Assembly: GCF_019904235.1 (NCBI RefSeq)
Contig: NZ_CP063202.1
Location: 1,364,001 to 1,428,000 of the forward strand
Source of the DNA: Erythrobacter sp. SCSIO 43205
GTDB lineage: Bacteria; Pseudomonadota; Alphaproteobacteria; Sphingomonadales; Sphingomonadaceae
Reading direction: 5' to 3'
DNA: 64,000 nucleotides
Of the stretch, positions 1 to 9,851 are shown piece after piece (within the stretch, counting starts at the first letter, position 1; every line of letters begins with the position of its first letter). Under the pieces are notes generated by a model. That model ran no database searches and was not told where the DNA came from. It saw nothing but the letters and a program-made list of their open reading frames with translations. A program made the translations under genes and the position numbers.

Positions 1-3000
1 AAGCTCGACTACGCCGGCGCGAAGGATGCCTACAGCTTGGCTTATGACGGGCTTTCCGCAGCCGAATACAGGCTCGCCGGGGCGCGCATAAATCCCGACT
101 ACGAAACGTTCGGAGCGGTCAGGACTGCGCTTGATATGCGGCGGCTCTACTATGACCAGCATCATGTGCTGGGCCTGTCGGCACCGGGCTGGCCGACACA
201 GGTTTGGTTGAAGGTTGAAATTGAGGGGACCGAGCATCTGAGCTGGCGCATTGACCTTGATGAGCCGTTTACGATCACCAACCGCATCGAAGCCATGGTC
301 GCCCGCAACAACGCCATGCACAATGAACGCTCCTCGCGCGATCTCGACCTTGCTGAAAAGTTCTGGCGCGAATTGCTGCGCTTTACGCGGGAGGGAACAG
401 GCGCGCAGAGCGTCGCGAGCGCGGAAGTAAAGATCAATCTCGCCGACAATATGCTCAAAAACTTCCGCCCCTTTGCCGCGCAGGAGGAGGCCGAAGCTGC
501 CCGTGCCATCATCGTTCCAGAGTTGGGCGAAAACCATCCGCTGGCTCTGCGCGCGCAGTCTATCGCCGCTATCGCTCTGGTGCGGCAGGGGCGACGCGAC
601 CTCGCGCGCTCCGCAATCGATACCGTTCTGGAGGCAACATGGAATGCTGGCGAGCCGTTAAAAGACGTCTTTGCGCGCATATTGGTTGAACGTGACAGTC
701 TGTTGCGGCTCGACCGCGATGAAAGGGCGCGGCATCAATTCTGGGAAAAATGGGGACCGCGGGCTCAAACGCTGCAACTCTACACGGCTTTCGAACAATA
801 TGAGCAGGTGGCAGAAGCTCTGCTTTATCAGGCGCAAGCGAGCACGAACCTGGGTATGTGCCCAACCGCAGCCGAAAAAGCGCAGATTAGAGCTGCCGCG
901 CAAAGCTTGCGTATCACTCCACCCGGCGGTGGGGAGCCCTATATCCCGTCATTGCTGCTTCGAACCGCTCAAATCAGCGATCAGATCATAGCGGAGACGA
1001 TTGCATGCGGCGGGGCCGAGCCGGGTCAATTGTATGCGTTTTTGAAAGACCAGCTCAACAATCGCGCCGACTTCGCTTCGAATGAAAGCGGTCAGGCGAT
1101 GGTTTCACGCTATGATCGCTGGGCGCGATTGCTGGTCCGCGATCCGGCATTCGGGGTGGACAAGGATCACACCGACCTTGCGTATATATTCCTCTCTCGC
1201 GCGCAATCCATGGCGGAGCGGCAGATCAAGAATGCGCGCGATGGCGCCGGTGGCAATACCGCGGACGCGCGTCAGCGCCGGGTCCTGGCGAGCGAAGGAG
1301 TTGGGCTCGATTTTCGCTATGCACTCGAAACCCGTCTGCTCGCCAACTGGCGGTTCGCTCAAGCTCAGCAGGGTAAAAGCGGGGATGATCCGGATTATCT
1401 CTTCAACCTGAACGTTCTTGGCCGCGACGGGTTTGACGAGGCATTCGAAGCCGCGCAGCTTCTTCGTATCGACGGCAACTCACAGGCGCTCGCTCTGGCC
1501 TCCGCGCGCGCCGCCGCGCCCAATCCGGATCTTCGTGTTCTCGTCAGCGAGTATCAGTCCCTGAGTGCCGAGCTGTTCCGGCTGCTTGGGGCGGGCAGCA
1601 GTGCGGACAGCAATGTCGACGCGGTTCAACAACGCCACGCGCAGCTGGCGCAGCAGATCGAGAACGAATTTCCCGCTTATTATGACTTTGCCGCCCCTGC
1701 GCCGCTCACCCATAATGAAGTCGAAGCAGCGCTCAGCGAAGGCGAGGGCTTGCTGACGATCCTGACCGTGGGCGAAGATGTCTACGTCTTTGCCGCACAG
1801 CATAATCCAATCGGTGAGCGTGCTTGGCATCGGATCGAGGGCGGGGCTGAAGAAGTCGAAATATTGGTCGAGTTTCTGCGTTGCGACCTTGATCCGGTGG
1901 AATGTGGCTTAAACGCGGCCGTGCAAACACGAGGTGGGGGCGGCGGTGAGGCTGTCGAAGAGTGGGTGGGCTATGCTTTCAACCGTAACGCTGCTTTCGA
2001 TCTCTACAATATGCTCATCGCGCCGGTCGCGCATGTATTTGAGCCGGGGCGTTTCAACGACCGGGTTGAGACACTCTATGTGGTGACAAGCGGAGCGATC
2101 TCTGCCTTGCCGCTTTCGGTTCTTCTGACCGAAAAGCCACAGGACGACGGTTTCGATTCTAGCGGTAATGTGTTCCGCGATGCGCCGTGGCTGTCGAACA
2201 GATTCGATCTTGCCTATCTGCCGTCGGTCCCGGATCTCGCCGGAACGGCGCGCCGCGATTTTCAAGCGAGCGGCTTTGTTGGCTATGGCGACCCTGTGCT
2301 TGCGCCGCCTTCGGACGAGGCCGAACCGGGCAAGCGGGGCGCGAGCCTGTTCGTTGAAACGCGCGGTGGCGGAACAATGGCTGATCGCGATGCTCTGATG
2401 AGCATGAAAAGCCTCAAAGGAGCAGCGGCCGAGCTATCAGCGGTAGGAGCGCTGTTCACAGAGAGCGGGCGGCTTGTGACGAGGGACAGGGCAACCGAAG
2501 CCAACGTCAAGCGCGACCCCGATCTTGCCGGCGCGCAGATCATCCTGTTTTCCACTCACGGCGTCTTGCCCGATCCACGAGTAGGATTTGCCGAGGCTGG
2601 CCTGGTCTTCACGCCGCCAGATGAATCGTCACCAGACGATGACGGGCTTCTCTCCGCGTCCGAGGCAGCCGCGCTGGATTTTACATCCGAACTTGTCATC
2701 CTGTCTGCCTGCAACACAGCCACTCAAGGGACCTTTTCCGGCGCTGACAGTCTTTCAGGTCTGGCTCGTTCGTTCATCTTCGCCGGCGCGCGATCTGTTT
2801 ACGCGACCCATTGGCAAGTGAACGACACGATTACGAAGGAGCTGATACTGGCCGCAATCGATATCGGTCTGCGCAGGCCCGATCTGTCGCGAAGCGAGGC
2901 GCTCAGCCTTGCCATGGATGCGATCCGAACGGGGCGGCACGTGGACGGAAGGCCGATCAAAGGCTGGACGCCGGACTGGGCGCATCCAAGTGCGTGGGCG

Positions 3001-3045
3001 CCGTTCGTTACCATAACGAGCGTTGCGCGAGAGCCCGGCAAATAG
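1..3045 (+). CDS. TPR/CHAT-domain putative cysteine protease, 5'-truncated by the window
   Basis: The frame is open from base 1, and the first start-like codon is only a TTG at 37, so the true start probably lies before the window. About 1,014 codons are visible. The first two thirds are alpha-helical and TPR-like, rich in Ala, Arg and Glu. The last third matches the CHAT family (caspase HetF associated with TPRs), a caspase-fold peptidase domain. The expected catalytic dyad is present: His in FSTHGV (codon 2557-2559) and Cys in LSACNTA (codon 2710-2712). Conserved GLARSFIFAGARSV and THWQVND segments follow. CHAT proteins act as regulated proteases in signalling or defence, but the substrate here is unknown. 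The next gene is convergent. The domain call is firm; the cellular role is not. Confidence 0.85.
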   Translation, partial: KLDYAGAKDAYSLAYDGLSAAEYRLAGARINPDYETFGAVRTALDMRRLYYDQHHVLGLSAPGWPTQVWLKVEIEGTEHLSWRIDLDEPFTITNRIEAMVARNNAMHNERSSRDLDLAEKFWRELLRFTREGTGAQSVASAEVKINLADNMLKNFRPFAAQEEAEAARAIIVPELGENHPLALRAQSIAAIALVRQGRRDLARSAIDTVLEATWNAGEPLKDVFARILVERDSLLRLDRDERARHQFWEKWGPRAQTLQLYTAFEQYEQVAEALLYQAQASTNLGMCPTAAEKAQIRAAAQSLRITPPGGGEPYIPSLLLRTAQISDQIIAETIACGGAEPGQLYAFLKDQLNNRADFASNESGQAMVSRYDRWARLLVRDPAFGVDKDHTDLAYIFLSRAQSMAERQIKNARDGAGGNTADARQRRVLASEGVGLDFRYALETRLLANWRFAQAQQGKSGDDPDYLFNLNVLGRDGFDEAFEAAQLLRIDGNSQALALASARAAAPNPDLRVLVSEYQSLSAELFRLLGAGSSADSNVDAVQQRHAQLAQQIENEFPAYYDFAAPAPLTHNEVEAALSEGEGLLTILTVGEDVYVFAAQHNPIGERAWHRIEGGAEEVEILVEFLRCDLDPVECGLNAAVQTRGGGGGEAVEEWVGYAFNRNAAFDLYNMLIAPVAHVFEPGRFNDRVETLYVVTSGAISALPLSVLLTEKPQDDGFDSSGNVFRDAPWLSNRFDLAYLPSVPDLAGTARRDFQASGFVGYGDPVLAPPSDEAEPGKRGASLFVETRGGGTMADRDALMSMKSLKGAAAELSAVGALFTESGRLVTRDRATEANVKRDPDLAGAQIILFSTHGVLPDPRVGFAEAGLVFTPPDESSPDDDGLLSASEAAALDFTSELVILSACNTATQGTFSGADSLSGLARSFIFAGARSVYATHWQVNDTITKELILAAIDIGLRRPDLSRSEALSLAMDAIRTGRHVDGRPIKGWTPDWAHPSAWAPFVTITSVAREPGK

Positions 3046-3125
3046 CGGCAACCGCATCGCACCGCGCGTATCGGGGCTTCAAATCTGCCCTCCGTTATTA
3101 AATTTCACTGATGTATGGTGCAACG

Positions 3126-3152
3126 CGGGCCGCTCCCTTCTGGAGCGGCCCG
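3126..3152. terminator. GC-rich hairpin between convergent genes, possible terminator
   Basis: A perfect stem of 11 base pairs (CGGGCCGCTCC paired with GGAGCGGCCCG, 5-base loop) lies 80 bases after the CHAT gene and 45 bases before the end of the aldo/keto reductase gene. On the plus strand it is followed only by a weak T-rich stretch (GGTTTCTT), so it is not a textbook intrinsic terminator. Its position between convergent genes suggests a 3'-end function. Confidence 0.4.
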
Positions 3153-3196
3153 ACAGGTTTCTTCAGGTGTGAGCGCGACTGCGCCGCTTGGTCGAT

Positions 3197-4063
3197 TTAG
3201 CTTCGGCTTTTGGCATAGACCGGGAAGTCGCTTGCATCACCGTAGTCCTCCAGCGGTTCGAGCGCTTTCAAAGCTTCAAAGTCAGTATCGCTGATAGTGA
3301 AATCGACTTCGGCATTGTTCTTCATATGATCACGCGTCGTCGTTTTAGGAAGCGGAAGCAAGCCGAGTTGCAGCAGGTATCGAACGGCAAGCTGAGGAAC
3401 AGAAACATCGTATTTTGCCGCGATTTCGGAAATTTGCGAACGTTCCAAAATCTCGCCGTGACCAAATGGCGAATAGGCTTCGGTCAGGATATTTTTCTCG
3501 TTCGCATATTCGATCAAGTCGAACGGCGTATTACCGATATGAGCCAAGACTTGGTTCACCGCAGGAGGCGTGTCTGAATTGTCCAATATATTCGCGAGGT
3601 CAACTTGCTCGAAATTGGAAACACCGATAGCGCGCAATTTGCCGGCCTTGAGCGCCTCTTCGAGTGCGCGCCAAGCTTCCAAATTGCCCTCAAAAAAGTG
3701 TTTGCCTTCGCGAAACTCTTCCCACGGCTGTGGGCTATGGATGATCATCATGTCGATCATGTCGAGGCCGAGCTTCTCAAGAGAACCGTCGATCGCCTCT
3801 ACAGCTTCGTCGTACGATTTGATCTCGGCGACAAGCTTTGTGGTGACGAAGATTTCGTCGCGCGGCACAGAGCTGTTGGCAATGCCTTCGCCGACGCCGC
3901 GCTCGTTTTCGTACGCCTGTGCAGTATCAATATGACGATAGCCTACTTCCAACGCTTCGCTTACGGCTTGCGCGGCCTTGTCGTCCTCAATCATCCACGT
4001 GCCAAAACCGATCTTCGGAATTTTTACTCCATTGTTCAGGGTGTATGTCTCTTGCAAACTCAT
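3197..4063 (-). CDS. Aldo/keto reductase
   Basis: This 288-residue protein is a typical small AKR. It would use NADPH to reduce carbonyl groups in the cytoplasm. The catalytic tetrad is visible as Asp46, Tyr51, Lys76 and His109, within GYRHIDTAQAY, TTKL and MIIHSP. The GFGTW motif near residue 19 and the LPKTTTRDHMKNN cofactor-binding segment near the C-terminus also fit, resembling the 2,5-diketo-gluconate reductase-like branch. ATG at 4063 is preceded by AAAGGA. It is the last gene of a minus-strand group after the cupin and tautomerase genes (gap 63 bases), so it may share their control by the divergent LysR regulator. The physiological substrate cannot be inferred. Confidence 0.93.
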   Translation of the reverse strand: MSLQETYTLNNGVKIPKIGFGTWMIEDDKAAQAVSEALEVGYRHIDTAQAYENERGVGEGIANSSVPRDEIFVTTKLVAEIKSYDEAVEAIDGSLEKLGLDMIDMMIIHSPQPWEEFREGKHFFEGNLEAWRALEEALKAGKLRAIGVSNFEQVDLANILDNSDTPPAVNQVLAHIGNTPFDLIEYANEKNILTEAYSPFGHGEILERSQISEIAAKYDVSVPQLAVRYLLQLGLLPLPKTTTRDHMKNNAEVDFTISDTDFEALKALEPLEDYGDASDFPVYAKSRS

Positions 4064-4126
4064 TGGGGGTCCTTTTGATTTTCAGGGTTCTGGGGGCAGA
4101 GGTAATGGCGGTATTTTTCAGGGGTT

Positions 4127-4363
4127 TTAGGGCACATCGGGACCATAGCCCGGCTGCTTCGTAAGGGTGGTCCAGCGCCCTGCGATTTCGGGTTGAAACA
4201 CTTTTTCCATCCAGTCGGCAGGGTCGACTTCGGCAAAACCGACGGAAATTGCGTCCTCACCATACCCAAGGGTCTGAACCACGCTTTTGACGATCGCGTC
4301 GCTCAATGCTTGGTGTTGTAATGCAGACTTACCTGGCCAGAGAGAAACGGAGATGTGCGGCAT
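4127..4363 (-). CDS. 4-oxalocrotonate tautomerase-family protein
   Basis: This 78-residue protein begins Met-Pro-His-Ile-Ser. After Met removal it would expose the N-terminal proline that is the catalytic base of the tautomerase superfamily. The length and the internal GFAEVDPADWMEKVF segment resemble the PptA-like branch. The family catalyses keto-enol tautomerisation or related Pro1 chemistry on small acids. The start lies 4 bases after the cupin stop, which argues for cotranscription and probably translational coupling. The substrate is unknown. Confidence 0.85.
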   Translation of the reverse strand: MPHISVSLWPGKSALQHQALSDAIVKSVVQTLGYGEDAISVGFAEVDPADWMEKVFQPEIAGRWTTLTKQPGYGPDVP

Positions 4364-4367
4364 CGGA

Positions 4368-4874
4368 TTAGCCCTCGTCTCCGTCGCCGAGGTATTGCTC
4401 GTCGGTGACTTTTTCCATCCAAGTTACGTTTGTCCCGTCCAGCGCTTCCTGTAGGGCAATATGTGTCATCGCTTGGGTTGGTGTAGCGCCGTGCCAGTGT
4501 TTTTTGTCTTTAGGGCAAAGCAAGATGTCCCCTTCGTAGAACTCTACTTTTTCTTCGCCCTCTACTTGGGTCCAGCCGACGCCTTCCGTTACAATCAGTG
4601 TCTGTCCAAGCGGGTGTGAGTGCCATGCGGTCCGTGCGCCGGGCTCGAAATGAACGATGGCTCCGGTCAGGCGCGAAGGATCCTCACGCTCAAACTGACC
4701 AGAAATGGTCGCCTTGCCAGTGAAATATTCTTCCGGACCTTCAATTGTCTTTTGCTCGTTCTTTCGTGAAATTTCCAAGTTTTCACCTCGTTCTTTTGCT
4801 TTGATCACGGAGGGACCCAACAGTACTGCTGCTGCTGCTGTTGCGGCAGTGGCCAATGTCGCGAGATGTTTCAT
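4368..4874 (-). CDS. Secreted cupin-domain protein (mandelonitrile-lyase-like cupin)
   Basis: I chose the ATG at 4874 (168 residues) rather than the longer frame up to 4985, because AAGGAG lies at the right distance and the protein then starts with a clean export signal (MKHLATLATAATAAAAVLLG). One double-stranded beta-helix cupin domain follows. The first metal motif is in TAWHSHPLGQTLIVTEG and the second in GDILLCPKDKKHWHG, giving the His-x-His and His ligands. Such single-domain cupins include (R)-mandelonitrile-lyase-like proteins and are often found beside carboxymuconolactone decarboxylases or reductases. It heads a cupin, tautomerase and AKR operon divergent from a LysR gene. The exact reaction is unknown. 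Confidence 0.85.
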   Translation of the reverse strand: MKHLATLATAATAAAAVLLGPSVIKAKERGENLEISRKNEQKTIEGPEEYFTGKATISGQFEREDPSRLTGAIVHFEPGARTAWHSHPLGQTLIVTEGVGWTQVEGEEKVEFYEGDILLCPKDKKHWHGATPTQAMTHIALQEALDGTNVTWMEKVTDEQYLGDGDEG

Positions 4875-4973
4875 CGGGTGATCTCCTTTGTCATGATCGG
4901 CATGATGCCACGTCATGTGAAGGAGATAAGCGGCTCCTTGGTTCCAAATAAGTGGTCTGGAAAGCAATGAAGT

Positions 4974-4990
4974 AGTGAACCTCATTCACT
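4974..4990. promoter_or_regulatory. Inverted repeat AGTGAA-N5-TTCACT, candidate LysR-regulator operator
   Basis: A perfect 6+6 inverted repeat with a 5-base spacer lies in the 135-base gap between the cupin operon (start 4874) and the LysR gene (start 5010). LysR-type regulators usually bind dyads in such divergent promoters and control both directions. It sits about 20 bases before the LysR start, compatible with autoregulation. The assignment rests on position and symmetry only. Confidence 0.5.
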
Positions 4991-5009
4991 TATGAGATAT
5001 GGTGGTTCG

Positions 5010-5918
5010 ATGCAGATCAGCCGCGCCGACTTGTCCGACTTCGCCTATTTCATGGCCGTTGCGCGTCATCGCAGCTTTCGCAAGGCCGCCCAAGAGATGG
5101 GTGTCACACCCTCCGCCGTGAGCCACGCACTCACGGCTCTTGAAGAGCGCCGCGGTGTCCGATTGTTGAACCGTACAACCCGCAGTGTCACTCTAACCGC
5201 CGCTGGCGAAGATTTGTTTCAGACCATAGCTGAACCGCTTCAGACTATCGCCGATGCCTCGATCAACCTTGATCGTCTACGCGATAGCCCAGCTGGACGG
5301 GTAAGGATCAATGTGCTCGAAGACGCTGCGCCTTTATTGCTGGGACCGGTCATGCCAATTTTCGTGGAGCGGTATCCTGAGGTGCAACTCGACGTCAGCG
5401 TAACCAATCGGCTAGTGGACGTAATCGCCAAAGGTTTCGATGCGGGTATCCGGTACGGCGGGACAGTTCCGGAAGATATGGTGGCGCAACGCCTGTCACC
5501 TCGTTTGCGTTGGTTGGCTGCGGCTTCGCCAACTTATCTTGAGAAGTTTGGCACTCCTTTACATCCCGACGAGCTCTCAGCTCATCGTTGCGTTGGGATT
5601 CGCCTTGGTAATGATGCACTTTACCACTGGGAGTTTGAGCGGGACGGGGAAGAAATATCCGTCGAGACACCCGGGCCGATCAGCGTGGATGAGAGTCATT
5701 CTGTTGTTGAATTCGGCCGCGCTGGAGTGGGGGTCATCTATGGCTTGGAGGCAGTATTTCGGCCACATTTCGATAGAGGCGATCTGGTGCCGCTCTTCGA
5801 AGATTGGGCATCTACGAGCCAAGGGTTCCACATGTATTATTCGAGCCGACGACAGGTTCCTACGGCGTTGCGGCTTCTCGTCGATCTTATCCGTGAGCTG
5901 AGGCCATTGGGGATGTAG
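5010..5918 (+). CDS. LysR-family transcriptional regulator
   Basis: This is a 302-residue LysR-type regulator from the ATG at 5010. An in-frame ATG at 4992 would add six residues, but it lies almost on the inverted repeat. The N-terminal winged helix-turn-helix includes SFRKAAQEMGVTPSAVSHAL and LLNRTTRSVTLTAAGE, both diagnostic. Residues 90-300 form the periplasmic-binding-protein-like effector domain. It is divergent from the cupin, tautomerase and aldo/keto reductase genes, which are its most likely targets. The closest general class is the small-oxidoreductase-controlling LysR group; the effector is unknown. Confidence 0.93.
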   Translation: MQISRADLSDFAYFMAVARHRSFRKAAQEMGVTPSAVSHALTALEERRGVRLLNRTTRSVTLTAAGEDLFQTIAEPLQTIADASINLDRLRDSPAGRVRINVLEDAAPLLLGPVMPIFVERYPEVQLDVSVTNRLVDVIAKGFDAGIRYGGTVPEDMVAQRLSPRLRWLAAASPTYLEKFGTPLHPDELSAHRCVGIRLGNDALYHWEFERDGEEISVETPGPISVDESHSVVEFGRAGVGVIYGLEAVFRPHFDRGDLVPLFEDWASTSQGFHMYYSSRRQVPTALRLLVDLIRELRPLGM

Positions 5919-6285
5919 GCTCGCCATGAGAGGGCGCGCTTTGATAGATTGCAAGATGCTTTCCGCTAGGACGCTGTTTAGTCTGAAATCTACACCACTA
6001 ATTCCCGGACAGTTCGGTCAGGTAGGCGTGAGTTGATCCTGCAAGACTAATTCCCAGTTCTCTCTGCGATCAATCAGATCGCTGAATGGTCACTTGGCGG
6101 CACGAACCTCCATACCTGGAACGGCGGTGTCGGAATTTCGTCCCGATTGGTCTTGGCGCTCCCGCCTAATCAATCGATGCCAGCGATATATGCCTAGAGG
6201 AAGTATGAATTGGACCTGTGCGTGTCACGGTGAGAAGGCGTCGTCTAAGGCTACGACAAGATTAGCCATGATGGGAGACAAGACG
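5919..6285. other. Non-coding stretch before the chimeric receptor gene, with a 10-base direct repeat
   Basis: These 367 bases hold no convincing gene. An in-frame extension of the next ORF back to 6094 lacks a signal peptide at its start and a ribosome site. The sequence ACTAATTCCC occurs twice (5997-6006 and 6046-6055), 49 bases apart, which could be regulator half-sites or leftovers of rearrangement. The region is comparatively AT-rich. I see no tRNA or terminator. Confidence 0.4.
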
Positions 6286-8569
<2,284 letters not shown>

Positions 8570-8701
8570 CGGGTGAACTCATTAAGGCCGCAATAGCAAA
8601 CTGTTGCCCAATGTTTTTGGAGATCGGCTGCGAGACAAGTTCGATCAAGACAATCGCCTGGTAAGCGCTCGGCACCATTCTCCTGTATTAGGCGCGACCT
8701 A

Positions 8702-8945
8702 TTATCGGTCCGTCCGATGGACTGTCGAGTTGTTCTCGTCGAGCTTCCGGGCAAGCTGCACGATACGCAGCGTGCTGTAATTCTCCGTCTGGCTTCCAAG
8801 CACGTGGTAGACATCGAGCAATACTTGCGTTCCAACCTTACCACCAGAGGAAACGAAGAGCGCCCGGTTCACCCAATCGTAATCGGGGTGGCTGCAATCG
8901 AGGCGGATCGCGGTGCGCATATAATATTCTGCTAGCGGAACTTGC
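8702..8945 (-). pseudogene. C-terminal remnant of a DUF3237-family protein
   Basis: The minus frame ending at 8702 carries PLAEYYMRTAIRLDC, then DYDWVNRALFVSSGGK and LLDVYHVL (to about 8797). This is the typical ending of DUF3237 proteins (tyrosine, Arg-Thr, then a Trp-x-Asn-Arg strand). Nothing of the N-terminal two thirds is recognisable upstream; the sequence runs directly into the end of a flavin monooxygenase in another frame. A tail after 8797 looks like read-through. The function of DUF3237 is unknown, and this copy is certainly incomplete. Confidence 0.55.
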
Positions 8946-8972
8946 TCGCCCGCCGCTTCGACAGCTCGACGG

Positions 8973-9431
8973 TCAGCTTGGTGAAGAACTCGAGCGCGGG
9001 GGGCACCTTGCTTCCCCGACCTTTGCACCTTTGGAGATGGTGCGAGGCGAGGCGTTGAGCGCATCTTTCGCGAAACCGGCGGCGCGTTGATAGACTTGCA
9101 TGAATTCGCGGCGCTCGGCTTCAGGTACGACATCCTCGATATCATCGAATTCTCCGCCGCAGCGCTCTTCCACCAATTCAAGTAAGCCGAATGGCCCGGA
9201 CCCTCGGTTGCGCATGGCGAGTTGACCGATAGGCTCACACAGAAGGTCGTCATACGCTTTGAGCGCGCCTTGATTGACGCCATGTTCCAGGAACGGTTTG
9301 CCCAGCGTGCGCGCGTCGATGATTGCTTGTGACGCACCGTTCGACCCAGAGGGATACATCGGGTGCGCTGCGTCACCGAGCAATGCCACGCCGCGATCAA
9401 TCCACGTCGGGTTTGGATCGCGGTCAATCAT
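8973..9431 (-). pseudogene. C-terminal remnant of an FAD-dependent aromatic monooxygenase
   Basis: The frame opens with MIDRDPNPTW and RGVALLGDAAHPMYPSGSNG, the second FAD-binding motif of class A flavoprotein hydroxylases (salicylate- or hydroxybenzoate-type). About 100 residues of the usual C-terminal helix region follow (LLELVEERCGG, YQRAAGFAKDALN). The N-terminal Rossmann GxGxxG half is absent: a stop codon lies five codons upstream, at 9444-9446. The end (after about 9015) is not family-like and merges with the DUF3237 remnant. It therefore cannot be an active hydroxylase. It lies in the same decayed aromatic-catabolism zone as ligI. Confidence 0.7.
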
Positions 9432-9528
9432 CGGGTTCTCAGTTTATGGCCTTGCACTTCTTTTGAAGCGACGTTGCGCTTATTGCGGATTTCCAATCTA
9501 CGGAAACAGTAGGCCGCCTAGTCTTTGC

Positions 9529-9717
9529 CTAGAAGCTGCCATCGCGCTTTGTTGCGACCGAGCGGTCAAGCTCGATAATACGCACTTGTGCGGCGCGGAC
9601 CGCGACCGTGTTGTCAGCATCGGCCACGGTGCCGCGAACCTCGTCAGCGGTTGCCGCAACCGGCATAAGAACAGCCGCCAATACAGCGCTCGTGAAAAGT
9701 ACAGATTTCAATTTCAT
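9529..9717 (-). pseudogene. N-terminal remnant of a TonB-dependent receptor with a carboxypeptidase-regulatory-like domain
   Basis: ATG at 9717 has a strong AGGAGG site. It is followed by a clear export signal (MKLKSVLFTSAVLAAVLMP, cleavage near ATADE), then VRGTVADADNTVAVRAAQVR, which resembles the start of the CarboxypepD_reg domain preceding the plug in some large receptors. The frame stops after 62 residues at DGSF, just where a Gly-x-Phe turn and the rest of the domain should continue. The remaining gene is absent. Because the promoter-proximal end and ribosome site are intact, a short exported peptide could still be made. Confidence 0.6.
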
Positions 9718-9851
9718 CGTGGTTGCCCTCCTGTGAAGAGAGTCCACTATGATTGTAATTTCTTTGCTTCACTTCACTTTGAGGACGGTTTTATAGAGCT
9801 TTCGTCCGAAAGGTCGCAAATCTGTGTCAACCAGTAAACTTCTTTGCTTGA

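Noticed and set aside
6094..6285. N-terminal extension of the chimeric receptor back to 6094
   Set aside because: The added 64 residues are not receptor-like and would bury the signal peptide.
8973..9427. Second long minus frame running from 9427 through the monooxygenase remnant to 8702
   Set aside because: Only its last 80 codons (DUF3237-like) look like protein; the rest is out-of-frame monooxygenase sequence.
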